Origin: Gemmatimonadota bacterium
GTDB taxonomy: Bacteria > Gemmatimonadota > Gemmatimonadetes > Longimicrobiales > Gaopeijiaceae
DNA: 64,000 bases
Assembly: GCA_022827345.1 (NCBI GenBank)
Contig: JAJDTB010000032.1
Span: 310,001-374,000 of the forward strand
Reading direction: 5' to 3'
Positions within the stretch are counted from its first letter, which is position 1; the number at the start of each line of letters is the position of its first letter. The notes under the pieces were generated by a model that saw only the letters and a program-made list of their open reading frames with translations, did no database searches and was not told the origin of the DNA. The position numbers and the translations under genes were made by a program. Shown piece after piece: positions 38,936 to 47,613 of the stretch.

Positions 38936-40698
38936 TTGCGCCCGAACTTCCGCCGCAGCTCGTCGAGCCCGAGTCGGACGGCAACGGGCCGGCCGTGGAT
39001 GTCGTGGTAGGGCAGCTCGGTGGCGAAGAGCTGGTCGAACAGCTCGTGCATCTCTTCCTCGGCGAGCCTCTGGCCGGCCTTGATCGCGCCCTTGCAGGCG
39101 AAGCTCATCGCCACGCGTTCGTTCTGATTGTGGGCCGACTCCATGAGGTCCGAGCCGTTGGTCAGCTCGTCGATCATCTCGCGCATGCAGCGCTCGGCGT
39201 CGAAGTACGGGTGGGGGCTCGGCACGGCCTGCACCAGCAGCGCGCGTTCGCCGAAGCGGTCGAATTCGAACCCCAGCCGCGCAAACAGGTCGCGCACGGA
39301 CTCCACCACATCCATCTCGGGCCGGGTGAGCCGGACGGTGAAGGGGAAGAGCAGCCGCTGCCCCTGCCCGCCCCCCTCATCGAGGCTCTTGATGATGCGC
39401 TCATACAGGACGCGCTCGTGGGCCGCATGCTGATCGAGGATCATGAGGCCGTCGCGCGTCTCGGCGAGGATGAAGCTGTTGTGGACCTGCAGGAGCGCGG
39501 GACGCGGCGCCCGGTGGGCGGACCGTCCCTCCACCTGCGCCGTTCCCGCCTCCGGTCCGTGCCGGGGCCCGAAGAGGTGAATCTGGGAGGTGTCGTCCTG
39601 GATCGGCGTGCCCGCCCCCGGCGCGGGCCGGCTCGAAAAGCCCTCGTCCTCTCGCGTGCCCTCCCGCACCATCGCCGCCGGCCCACCGATCGTTGCCGCC
39701 GAGTCGATCCCTTCGAGCGTCTCCCGAATCGACGCCTCCACGAAGTCCTCGATCTGGCGGCGCTTGCCGAAACGGACCTCCGCCTTGGCCGGGTGCACGT
39801 TCACGTCGACCTCGACCCTCGGCACCGTCAGGAAGAGGAAGAGCCAGGGCCGCGCGGCTTCGGGTATCGTGGTGCGGTAGCCCCGGTCGGCCGCGGCGAC
39901 CACGCCGGGGTCGCGGAAGGGCCGCCCGTTCACGAACAGGTGGGTGCGGCGGAAGCCGGGCCGGGCGAGGTCGGGGCGCTGGATCGCCCCCCGGAGTCCG
40001 AGCGTGCCCCGCTCCGATGCCACCGGGATCAGTCCCGCCTTGCCGGCATCCTCCCAGATCGCCCCGATCCGCGACCGCAGTCCGCGCTTCGCCGGCAGAT
40101 CCAGGATCGTGCGCCCACCCGACTCCAGGATGAAGCGGGTGCCGGGGTTGGCCAGCGCCTGGGCGTGGACCACCTCCGAGACAGCCCGGGTCTCGGCCGC
40201 GGCCGTGCTCAGAAAGCGGGCCCGGACCGGCGTGTTGAGGAAGAGGCTGCGCACGTCCACCGTCGTCCCCTGCCGCCGGGCCACGTCGTCGATCCCCTGG
40301 ATCCGCCCGGCCAGTACCCGCACGCGCACCCCGGCCTCCTCGCCCTCCACCGCCGTCTCGATGACCATCCTCGAGACGGCCGCGATCGAGGGAAGCGCCT
40401 CGCCCCGAAAGCCGAGTGTGTGAATCTCCCGAAGGTCCTCGGCGTGGCGCACCTTGCTGGTTGCATGCCGGTCCAGGCAGGCGAGCGCATCCTCGCGGAT
40501 CATTCCCACGCCGTCGTCGACGACCCGAATGCCGAGCTTGCCGCCCTGCTCGATCGACACCTGCACCGTGGACGCGCCCGCGTCCAGCGCGTTCTCCACC
40601 AGCTCCTTCACCACCGAGGCGGGCCGCTCCACGACCTCGCCGGCCGCAATCTGGTTCGCCACATGGTCGGGGAGAACCCTGATCCGTGGGCGCAGCAC
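38932..40698 (-). CDS. mutL: DNA mismatch repair protein MutL
   Basis: MutL is the GHKL ATPase linking MutS to downstream repair. The 588-residue protein has IRVLPDHVANQIAAGEVVERPASVVKELVENALDAG (N box), DDGVGM, HATSKV, GFRGEALPSIAAVS and the VNVHPAK motif, then a Pro/Gly-rich linker and a C-terminal dimerisation domain. The QHAAHERVLYERI segment at the start of that domain is typical. A DQHAxHER motif and the lack of a full DQHAx2Ex4E endonuclease motif should be checked. The start is GTG 40696-40698 with a G-rich ribosome site. It is 11 bp after tatD. Confidence 0.95.
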   Translation of the reverse strand: MLRPRIRVLPDHVANQIAAGEVVERPASVVKELVENALDAGASTVQVSIEQGGKLGIRVVDDGVGMIREDALACLDRHATSKVRHAEDLREIHTLGFRGEALPSIAAVSRMVIETAVEGEEAGVRVRVLAGRIQGIDDVARRQGTTVDVRSLFLNTPVRARFLSTAAAETRAVSEVVHAQALANPGTRFILESGGRTILDLPAKRGLRSRIGAIWEDAGKAGLIPVASERGTLGLRGAIQRPDLARPGFRRTHLFVNGRPFRDPGVVAAADRGYRTTIPEAARPWLFLFLTVPRVEVDVNVHPAKAEVRFGKRRQIEDFVEASIRETLEGIDSAATIGGPAAMVREGTREDEGFSSRPAPGAGTPIQDDTSQIHLFGPRHGPEAGTAQVEGRSAHRAPRPALLQVHNSFILAETRDGLMILDQHAAHERVLYERIIKSLDEGGGQGQRLLFPFTVRLTRPEMDVVESVRDLFARLGFEFDRFGERALLVQAVPSPHPYFDAERCMREMIDELTNGSDLMESAHNQNERVAMSFACKGAIKAGQRLAEEEMHELFDQLFATELPYHDIHGRPVAVRLGLDELRRKFGRK

Positions 40699-40709
40699 CG
40701 AAGTCCCCC

Positions 40710-41492
40710 CTACGCGCTCGGGCCGTCCGCAGCCAGCCCGAAGAAGCGCTCCGTATTCCGCAGGGTGTCGGCGGCCACCGTTTCCAGCGACTCTCCCCGC
40801 ATGCGCGCCAGCGCGGCCGCCACGTGGACCACCAGTCCGGGCTCGTTGCGCCGGCCCCGCTTCGGCACCGGCGCCAGGTACGGCGAATCGGTCTCGATCA
40901 TGTAGCGGTCCGACCTCACCGTGCGGGCCAACTCGGCGTCGAAGCTCTTGAAGGTCGCGATGCCGGTGAAGGAGACGTACCACCCCACCTCCATGGCCAG
41001 TTCCAGGAGGGCAGCCGACCCGGTGAAGCAGTGCAGGACGCCCTTTACCGCCCCCGCACAGTCGCGCAGAACGGCGGCCGTGTCCTCTTCGGCGCTGCGG
41101 GAGTGGACGACCAGCGGGAGCCCGGCCTGGCCCGCCAGGGCCGCATGGCGAGCAAAGCTCCGCCGCTGCGCCGCCCGCGGCGCGTTGTCGTAGTAGTAGT
41201 CCAGCCCGGTCTCGCCGATCGCGACGCAGCGCCGGTGGGACGCGATGTCGCGAATGGTCCCCAGCTCCGCCTTCGATCCCGCGCGACCGACCGCGTGCGG
41301 ATGCACCCCCGCGGAACACCACACGTTATCGTGCTCACAGGCCAGGTCGAGCGCCTCCAGCGCGTCCGCCCCGTCCGATGCGATCGTGACGATGCAGGCT
41401 ACCGGCGCCTCGCGGGCCCTTTCCAGGACCGATTCACGATCCGAATCGAAGGAGGAGTCGGTGAGGTGACAGTGCGAATCGGCGAACTTCAA
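40710..41492 (-). CDS. tatD: TatD family metal-dependent hydrolase
   Basis: TatD-type proteins are TIM-barrel metallonucleases with 3'-5' exonuclease activity. The 260-residue protein has the metal motifs DSHCHLTD near the N-terminus, the GETGLDYYYD block, VVHSRSAEEDT, LHCFTGS, and ETDSPYLAPVPKRGRRNEP. The TTG start (41490-41492) overlaps the secF stop (TTGA). The protein has no signal peptide. Confidence 0.9.
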   Translation of the reverse strand: MKFADSHCHLTDSSFDSDRESVLERAREAPVACIVTIASDGADALEALDLACEHDNVWCSAGVHPHAVGRAGSKAELGTIRDIASHRRCVAIGETGLDYYYDNAPRAAQRRSFARHAALAGQAGLPLVVHSRSAEEDTAAVLRDCAGAVKGVLHCFTGSAALLELAMEVGWYVSFTGIATFKSFDAELARTVRSDRYMIETDSPYLAPVPKRGRRNEPGLVVHVAAALARMRGESLETVAADTLRNTERFFGLAADGPSA

Positions 41493-42451
41493 ACCGTGGC
41501 CGCTCTCCGCGTCTTCTGCTGCTTTGCCTTGCGGGCATCTCCTGTGCCGTAGCGCTTCTGGATCTCGAGCAGCGCCGGCGAGGCGATGAAGATGGACGAG
41601 TACGTACCGATCAGCACACCCAGGATCAGCACCAGCGTGAAGTCGCGGATGACCGCGCCGCCGAGCACCAGCAGGGCCAGCAGCACCCCGAGAGTCGTCC
41701 CCGAGGTCAGCACCGTCCTCGGCAGCGTCTCGTTGATCGAGCGGTTGACGAGCCTGTAGGGGTCCTCGCGGCGCCCGCCCCGCGCGTTGAGGTTCTCGCG
41801 GATGCGGTCGAAGACGACGATGGTGTCGTTCAGCGAGTACCCCACGATCGTCAGAAGCGCCGCCACCGTGGGAAGCGCGATCTCCACCCGGAAGAGCGCG
41901 AGCAGCCCGAGGACGATGAAGATGTCGTGGGTGGTCGCGATCACCGAGGCCACGCCGAACCGGAACTCGAAGCGGATGGCGATATAGAGCAGCGTGAGGA
42001 CGAAGGAAAAGAGGATCGCGAGCGCGGCCCTGCCCTGCAGCTCCCGTCCGATCTTGGGTCCGACCGACTCCTGGCGGACGATCTCGAAGGAGTCCTCGCC
42101 GTACGCGGCAGCGATCTGCGCCGCGAGTGCCGTAGCCACGTCGTCGATCGCAACGCCCTCTTCGACGGGCGCACGCACCACGAACTCGTTTTCCTCGCCG
42201 AACCGCGTGATGGGCGGCGCGTCGGTCCCGCCCAGCGCCTCCCGAAGTTCCGCGTCGGTGGTGGGCTCCTCGATGCGCACCTGCACCAGGACGCCCCCGA
42301 GGAAGTCGACTCCGTAGTTCTGCCATGACCCCATGGCCGCGAAGTTGACCACCATGGCCACGATGCCGACCGCCAGGACCGCCGCCGAGACGACGTACGC
42401 CTTCCGGCGCATGTTGATGAAACCGTATTTCGCGTCGTGAAAAAGCCACAT
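41489..42451 (-). CDS. secF: Protein translocase subunit SecF
   Basis: SecF, with SecD, uses the proton gradient to help SecYEG export. The 320-residue protein has six predicted membrane segments, a periplasmic domain after the first (VDFLGGVLVQV), and the C-terminal motifs VGYSLNDTIVVFDRIRENL and VLTSGTTLGVLLALLVLGG. Length is normal. It is 37 bp after secD and is coupled to tatD. Confidence 0.96.
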   Translation of the reverse strand: MWLFHDAKYGFINMRRKAYVVSAAVLAVGIVAMVVNFAAMGSWQNYGVDFLGGVLVQVRIEEPTTDAELREALGGTDAPPITRFGEENEFVVRAPVEEGVAIDDVATALAAQIAAAYGEDSFEIVRQESVGPKIGRELQGRAALAILFSFVLTLLYIAIRFEFRFGVASVIATTHDIFIVLGLLALFRVEIALPTVAALLTIVGYSLNDTIVVFDRIRENLNARGGRREDPYRLVNRSINETLPRTVLTSGTTLGVLLALLVLGGAVIRDFTLVLILGVLIGTYSSIFIASPALLEIQKRYGTGDARKAKQQKTRRAATV

Positions 42452-42488
42452 GGCTGAGTTGTCCCTGAATGCTGGCTGTTGCTGCTGG

Positions 42489-44147
42489 CTAGATGCTGAT
42501 CGGGTCCGATCCCCGCTTCCTGGTCATGTAGATCAGGAACATCGTGCGGGTCACGTAGAGCGCCGAGAAGAACGAGGCCACGATCCCGATGCAGAGCGTG
42601 ACCGCGAACCCCCGTACGGGTCCGGTTCCGAACTGGAAGAGGATGAGACCGGTGATGAGCGTGGTGATGTTCGCGTCGACGATCGCCGACAGCGCGTTGC
42701 TGAAGCCCTCGTCGACCGCGGTCCGGGGTGCGCGCCGCCGCTCAAGCTCTTCGCGGATGCGCTCGAAGATGAGGACGTTCGCATCCACGGCCATCCCGAT
42801 CGAGAGGATCAGCCCCGCGATGCCCGGCAGCGTGAGCGTGGCGTTGAGGGCCGACAGCCCGCCGAGCACGAGCATCAGGTAGAACCCCAGCGCCATGACG
42901 GCAAGCACTCCGGCCATCTTGTAGTAGACCATCATGATGACGACGACGGCGACGACGCCCACGATTCCCGCGGTCCTGCCCTGGAGTACGGACTCCGCCC
43001 CCAGTGACGGACCCACCCGCCGCTCCTCCAGGATGGTGAGCGGGGCCGGGAGCGCACCGGCGCGCAGCACCAGCGCCAGATCGGTCGCCTCGGAAAAATC
43101 GGCGCTGCCCAGGTCGATCGTGCCGCGCGCGCCGATCCGGTCACGCACCACCGGCGCGCTCACGACTTCGCCGTCGAGAACGATCGCGATGCGGTTGCCG
43201 ATGTTGGCCGCCGTCAGACGCTGGAAGTCGCGTCCGCCGAGCCGGTTGAGCTCGAACAGCACCTGGGGCTGGTTGAACTGCTGATCCCGGTTGGCCGTCG
43301 CATCGTTGAGCTGGTCGCCGGTGAGGAAGGGGTCCTCTTCGAGCACGTACAGTTCGCGGTAGAAGCGGCCCCCGCGTGGGATCGAATCCCAGCCCCACTG
43401 CAGGCTGATTCCGCGCGGGAAGGCCCGCTGGAATTCGGGGAGCGCCATCCATTCGGTGGCGATCTCGACATCGGCGGCGTCGACCAGATAGGTCCCTTCG
43501 TCGCCCTGGTTGAGCAGGCCGGTGAAGGGGCGCAGGTTGAGCTCCACGTCCTCTTCCTCGGCGGCGTCCTCACCCGCGGCGTCGGTTTCCGCAGCCTCCT
43601 GGGCCGGGTCGGCGGCGGCGCTGTCCGCCGCAGCCGTCGTGTCGTCGGGGTCGCTGAACAGCAGCTGCTCGATCGACGTCGTGGCCTCGGCGGCCTCGGT
43701 CGCCCTTCCCATCTCCCGCAGGCCCTCTGCGCCGATGGCGGCTACGACGGCCCGGTCCAGCCTCTCGAGCGCCTGGTCGACATCCGTGTTCGGGAGGACC
43801 AGCTTCCATTCGAGAAACGCCTGCTGGTTGATGATCTCCTTGGCCCGCGTCTCGTCATCCAACCCTGCAAGCTCGACGATGAGGCGCTCGGAGCCGATTC
43901 TCTGGATCAGCGGCTCCTCGACGCCGAATTCGTCGACGCGCGTGCGGATGATACGCTCCGCCCGCTCGATCGCGTCGGCGCGGCGCTCCGGCGTCAGCGT
44001 CTCGTCCGGGTCGTCGATCTCGAGGACGAGGTGCATCCCGCCCTGAAGGTCGAGGCCCAGCTTGAGGCCGTCCGAGAAGAAGTAGAAGGCGCTAATGCCC
44101 AGCGCCGCCAGAATGACGATCAGCCGGACTCGAAATGACTTCAGCAT
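42489..44147 (-). CDS. secD: Protein translocase subunit SecD
   Basis: SecD is the larger partner of SecF in the export machine. The 552-residue protein has an N-terminal membrane segment, the block GLDLQGGMHLVLEID, a large periplasmic domain, and a membrane domain with GKTAG-type VLQGRTAGIVGVVAVVVIMMVYYK and GMAVDANVLIFERIREEL. Residues about 155-200 form an acidic, low-complexity insertion (TTAAADSAAADPAQEAAE and EDAAEEEDVELNL), a probable lineage-specific linker in the periplasmic part. A perfect TTGACA -35 box lies upstream at 44294-44299; no good -10 was seen. Confidence 0.96.
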   Translation of the reverse strand: MLKSFRVRLIVILAALGISAFYFFSDGLKLGLDLQGGMHLVLEIDDPDETLTPERRADAIERAERIIRTRVDEFGVEEPLIQRIGSERLIVELAGLDDETRAKEIINQQAFLEWKLVLPNTDVDQALERLDRAVVAAIGAEGLREMGRATEAAEATTSIEQLLFSDPDDTTAAADSAAADPAQEAAETDAAGEDAAEEEDVELNLRPFTGLLNQGDEGTYLVDAADVEIATEWMALPEFQRAFPRGISLQWGWDSIPRGGRFYRELYVLEEDPFLTGDQLNDATANRDQQFNQPQVLFELNRLGGRDFQRLTAANIGNRIAIVLDGEVVSAPVVRDRIGARGTIDLGSADFSEATDLALVLRAGALPAPLTILEERRVGPSLGAESVLQGRTAGIVGVVAVVVIMMVYYKMAGVLAVMALGFYLMLVLGGLSALNATLTLPGIAGLILSIGMAVDANVLIFERIREELERRRAPRTAVDEGFSNALSAIVDANITTLITGLILFQFGTGPVRGFAVTLCIGIVASFFSALYVTRTMFLIYMTRKRGSDPISI

Positions 44148-44333
44148 GGTGCTTCCTGTTCCCTCCGTGAACCTTCGGCGTCTGGACCTTGGGCGAACGC
44201 ATCCGCACTCCGGGTTGCCCGGAGCCGGTGTCGCCGAACCGGCCCATCCCGCCGCTATGGCAGCCTAGGAAACTCGCCCGGTGCGGTGGCGGGTGTCAAT
44301 CACCGGGGCGAGTGCAGGCGGGACAGACGACTT

Positions 44334-45080
44334 CTACCGGTAATCGGGATTCGGAAAGTCGAAGCGGCAGCCCGCGTCCCAGTCGGAGCGCTGGTTGCCG
44401 TGGGCCGGGATGCCGCCGGCGTCCTTCAACATGCGCGCCAGGTGCATCAGGTTCCAGGTCATGAATGTGGTGTTGCGATTGGTGAAGTCGTTGGCCGGCC
44501 CGCCGGAGCCTTCGTCCAGGTACGACGGTCCGGGGCCCGCTTCGCCGAGCCAGGCCGCGTCGGCCTGGGGCGGGATCGTGTAGCCAAGGTGCTGCAACGA
44601 GTACAGGATGTTCATCGCGCAGTGTTTGGCGCCATCCTCGTTGCCGGTGATCAGGCACCCCGCGACGCGCCCGTAGTAGGCATACTGGCCGGCGTCGTTG
44701 AGGAGGTGCGAGGCCGCGTAGAGGCGCTCGACGACGTGGGTGCAGACGGACGACTTCTCGCCGAGCCAGATGGGTGACGTGAGGACGAGAATGTCGGCCG
44801 CCATCACCTTGTCGAGGATGCCGGGCCAGTCGTCGTGATCCCAGCCGTGCTCGGTCATGTCGGGCCAGACGCCGTAGGCGAGGTCATGGTCCACCGGGCG
44901 GATCACCTCGGTGGCGACTCCGTTGGCCTGCATGATCGCTGTCGAGATGTCGATCAGCCCCTGTGTGTGCGACATCTCGCCGGTGCGCTTGAGCGTGCAG
45001 TTGAGAAAGAGGGCGCTGAGGTCCGAGAAATCCCAGCGCGATCGGGTGCAGAGATCGTGTTGCTTTTCGGTCAGTGTCAT
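44334..45080 (-). CDS. Flavodoxin-fold NAD(P)H-dependent FMN reductase-like protein
   Basis: The 248-residue protein belongs to the FMN_red / flavodoxin-like superfamily. The N-terminal block LFLNCTLKRTGEMSHTQGLID fits the FMN phosphate-binding loop, VLTSPIWLGEKSSVCTHVVERL the flavin-ring loop, and CLITGNEDGAKHCAMNILYSLQHLGY the third loop. Such proteins reduce FMN, quinones or nitro compounds; the substrate cannot be named. ATG 45078-45080 is chosen as the family-like start; no strong ribosome site was seen. It is divergent from the ComEC-like gene. Confidence 0.8.
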   Translation of the reverse strand: MTLTEKQHDLCTRSRWDFSDLSALFLNCTLKRTGEMSHTQGLIDISTAIMQANGVATEVIRPVDHDLAYGVWPDMTEHGWDHDDWPGILDKVMAADILVLTSPIWLGEKSSVCTHVVERLYAASHLLNDAGQYAYYGRVAGCLITGNEDGAKHCAMNILYSLQHLGYTIPPQADAAWLGEAGPGPSYLDEGSGGPANDFTNRNTTFMTWNLMHLARMLKDAGGIPAHGNQRSDWDAGCRFDFPNPDYR

Positions 45081-45185
45081 GGGTCTGGTACTTTCGCTGT
45101 TGGATTGACAAAGCGGTCCATCAGGAGTCCATGCAGAGGACCCGATGCAGTAATACCCCGAACACCATTGCAACGTTCGCACTCC

Positions 45186-45221
45186 GTTGTCGGCCAGATT
45201 CGGGCAAATCTGGCGGACAAC
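45186..45221. repeat. 36-bp inverted repeat in divergent promoter region
   Basis: GTTGTC-g-GCCAGATT, a six-base spacer (CGGGCA), then AATCTGGC-g-GACAAC: 14 of 15 arm positions pair. It ends 37 bases before the ComEC-like gene and lies 105 bases upstream of the FMN reductase gene. It could be a protein operator or an RNA hairpin in a 5' untranslated region. Confidence 0.7.
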
Positions 45222-45258
45222 GTTGCCGCGCCCAATCGGCCCACCTACCCTTTCGGGC

Positions 45259-46662
45259 ATGTCCCAACCGAGTATGCAGACGCCCGGCCGCGGCGGTCGC
45301 GAGGGCCGTGGCGCACCCGTTGCGGCAGCGGCGGCCGCCATTCTCGCGCTGCTCCCCGCGGCGGCCACGGCCACCCTCTCGCAGGCGCCCCGCGCGGAGT
45401 TGCAGAACGGGAGTGCGGCAGACCCGCCCGCGCCCGCCACCGCCGCCCTCCCCCTCCCCTCCGACACCGTCCTCGGCGTCACCTTCCTCGATGTGGGCCA
45501 GGGCGATGCCGTGCTGCTTCAGGCTCCCGAGGGGCAGACGGCACTGGTCGACGCGGGCCGGGGCGACATCGTTCCATTGCTGCGGGAGATGGGCGTGGAG
45601 CGGATCGATCTGCTGGTGGCGACGCATCCGCACGCGGACCATATCGGGGGGATGGCCGGGGTGATCCGGTCGATGCCCGTGCGGTTCTACATGGACAACG
45701 GGCAGGCGCACTCGACGGCGACCTACAGGCGGCTGATGACCACGCTCGACGAGCGGCCCGAGATCACCTACCTGGAGGCCGTGCCGCGCACGATTTCGCT
45801 GGGGAGCGCCGAGATCGAGGTGCTGCCGCTGCTGCCGACGGGAACGACCGACCACAACAACCGCTCGGTGGCCCTGGTCGTGAGGTTCGGGGAGTTTCGC
45901 GCCCTGCTGAGCGGCGACTCCGAGGTGCGCCAGCTGACGCACCTGGTCGGCCTGGGAGTCGTGCCGGTGGTTACGGTGCTGAAGGCGCCGCACCACGGGA
46001 GCGACAACGGGGTTACGGCGGAGTTCCTTGCGGCGGCGCGGCCCGAGGTGGTGGTGATCTCGGTGGGGAGAAACGGGTATGGGCATCCGAGGCCGGCCGC
46101 GCTGCGGGCCTTCGCCGGGGCGGGCGCCACCGTGTTGAGGACGGACGTGGAGGGGCATGTCGCGATTCTCGGCCGTCGCGACGGAGGGTACGGTGTCGCG
46201 CGCGGGGAGCAGGTGGCTTCGGCGCGCGGGTCGGGTGCGGGCCGGACCGGGGCTGGGGACGGGACCGGGGCTGCGGCGGGAGACGCGATTATTGGCGCGG
46301 GTACGGCAAGCGCGGGATCGGCGGCGGCCGCCAGTCATGGCTTGCGTCTGCGGGTGCATGCCGACGCGCCGGGCGACGACAACCGGAACCCGAACGGAGA
46401 GTATGCGGTACTGGAGAATTCACGGGGCTCCGACCTGTCGATCGCGGGATGGACGCTCTGCGACGCGGCGAACCATTGCTTCCGTTTTCCGCGGGGGGCC
46501 GTACTGGCTGCCGGGGGACAGGTTGTGGTCCACACGGGCTCGGGACAGGGCGACGGCATACGCTACTTCATGGGTCGAGGGAGGGCGGTATGGAACAACA
46601 ATGGAGATACGGCCACGCTTACCGACGCAGCGGGCGCAACGGTACTCGTGTTCAGGTATTGA
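45259..46662 (+). CDS. Secreted ComEC-like metallo-beta-lactamase-fold hydrolase with lamin-tail domain
   Basis: The 467-residue protein has an N-terminal export signal (APVAAAAAAILALLPAAATATL). Residues about 72-305 form a metallo-beta-lactamase domain of the ComEC/Rec2 type: FLDVGQGDAVLLQAPEGQTALVDAG and the metal site THPHADH (122-128), LSGDSE, LKAPHHGSDNG. After an Ala/Gly-rich linker a C-terminal lamin-tail domain (LTD, about 375-467; NPNGEYAVLENSRGSDLSIAGWTL, VWNNNGDTATLTD) follows. The combination fits a secreted DNA- or nucleotide-active enzyme; the substrate is inference. The start ATG 45259 is preferred over an upstream in-frame ATG at 45187 because it places the signal near the N-terminus. 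A DUF3006 gene follows. Confidence 0.85.
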   Translation: MSQPSMQTPGRGGREGRGAPVAAAAAAILALLPAAATATLSQAPRAELQNGSAADPPAPATAALPLPSDTVLGVTFLDVGQGDAVLLQAPEGQTALVDAGRGDIVPLLREMGVERIDLLVATHPHADHIGGMAGVIRSMPVRFYMDNGQAHSTATYRRLMTTLDERPEITYLEAVPRTISLGSAEIEVLPLLPTGTTDHNNRSVALVVRFGEFRALLSGDSEVRQLTHLVGLGVVPVVTVLKAPHHGSDNGVTAEFLAAARPEVVVISVGRNGYGHPRPAALRAFAGAGATVLRTDVEGHVAILGRRDGGYGVARGEQVASARGSGAGRTGAGDGTGAAAGDAIIGAGTASAGSAAAASHGLRLRVHADAPGDDNRNPNGEYAVLENSRGSDLSIAGWTLCDAANHCFRFPRGAVLAAGGQVVVHTGSGQGDGIRYFMGRGRAVWNNNGDTATLTDAAGATVLVFRY

Positions 46663-46673
46663 GTGGAGGCGGA

Positions 46674-46970
46674 GTGACTGACGAGAGCGGCGCCGAACGC
46701 GCCGAACATATCTGGGTTGCAGACCGCATCGAGTCGGGGATTGCAGTACTGGTCCGGGACGACGACGCAGAGACGAAGAACGTGCCCGTCCCGCTGTTGC
46801 CGGCCGGCACCCGGGAAGGCACGGTGCTGCGGGTCCCGGAAGACCAGGGGCGTCCGGCCTGGAGCCACGCGGTCGTCGACGATGAGATGCGCCTGGAGAG
46901 GTTGCGTGAGGCGGAGGAAGTGCTGCGGCGGCTGCGCGGGCGTGATCCCGGGGGAGACGTGGTCCTGTAG
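46674..46970 (+). CDS. DUF3006 family small protein
   Basis: The 98-residue protein starts at GTG 46674 with GGAGG upstream. The core WVADRIESGIAVLVRDDDAETKNVPVPLLPAGTREG matches the DUF3006 pattern, a small beta domain often encoded beside secreted ComEC-like hydrolases. The C-terminal half is a charged helix (DDEMRLERLREAEEVLRRLRG). It begins 11 bp after the hydrolase stop and is probably in the same operon. Function unknown. Confidence 0.8.
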   Translation: MTDESGAERAEHIWVADRIESGIAVLVRDDDAETKNVPVPLLPAGTREGTVLRVPEDQGRPAWSHAVVDDEMRLERLREAEEVLRRLRGRDPGGDVVL

Positions 46971-47048
46971 GGGGCCGGGACGGCTCGCGGGCTCTCGTCT
47001 GACGTATGGGCGCGCGGGCTCGGAGGTCGCTACATTGTCTCTGAGCAG

Positions 47049-47525
47049 ATGAGGTTACTTGCCCAGGGTGCGATGACAGGACGAGGCAGGGCGCGGATCG
47101 CCATGAGATGGATGAGCGCGGTTGTGGCGCTCGTGCTGCTCCCGTCCATGGCTCCCGACCTTTTCGATCTGGGGTGTCCGCATCATATCGGGCACGCGGA
47201 TACGGAGGGGCACGCCCGCGACGCGGACCACCACGGCCACGACGCGGACCACCACGGCCCGATCGCGGACCACGCACCGGCCCGCGAGCACCTCGCGGCA
47301 CGAGCCGGCGGCTACGACGCTCACGACGGCACCCTGCCTCCGCCATGCACCTGCGTCGGCAGCTGTCCGACTTCGTCCGGGCCATCCGCCCCCTCGAGTC
47401 CCGTCGCGACCGCCCCGGCGTTCCGGGCCGCGGTGTCCTCCCGGGCAACGCCCACCCTCGAGCGCGTTGCGGACCGACGCGCCCCCTACACACTCCCCTT
47501 CGCGAACGGTCCCCCTCTCGCGTGA
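47049..47525 (+). CDS. His/Asp-rich predicted secreted protein
   Basis: Family not recognised. The 158-residue protein has a hydrophobic segment (WMSAVVALVLLPSMAPD) near its N-terminus, followed by a His/Asp-rich region (PHHIGHADTEGHARDADHHG and repeats of DADHHG) and a Cys pair in PPCTCVGSC. His-rich secreted segments often bind metals such as copper, nickel or zinc. It precedes a predicted outer-membrane protein gene by 88 bp. Two later ATGs (47073, 47103) could be the true start; the ribosome site is not decisive. Confidence 0.5.
   Translation: MRLLAQGAMTGRGRARIAMRWMSAVVALVLLPSMAPDLFDLGCPHHIGHADTEGHARDADHHGHDADHHGPIADHAPAREHLAARAGGYDAHDGTLPPPCTCVGSCPTSSGPSAPSSPVATAPAFRAAVSSRATPTLERVADRRAPYTLPFANGPPLA
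47220..47259 (+). repeat. 21-bp tandem repeat coding for DADHHG
   Basis: The 19-base unit starting GACGCGGACC and ending CACGGCC is present at 47220-47238 and again at 47241-47259 with a 21-base period, in frame within the His-rich gene, encoding DADHHGH-DADHHGP. Copy number of such repeats may vary between strains. Confidence 0.7.
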
Positions 47526-47613
47526 ATCCGGCGCCGACTCCGGCGCGCGCAGCCGGTGCGACACGACCGGCGATTTCAGCAATCCACGGATTCAATCAAG
47601 AGAGGATACTCAT

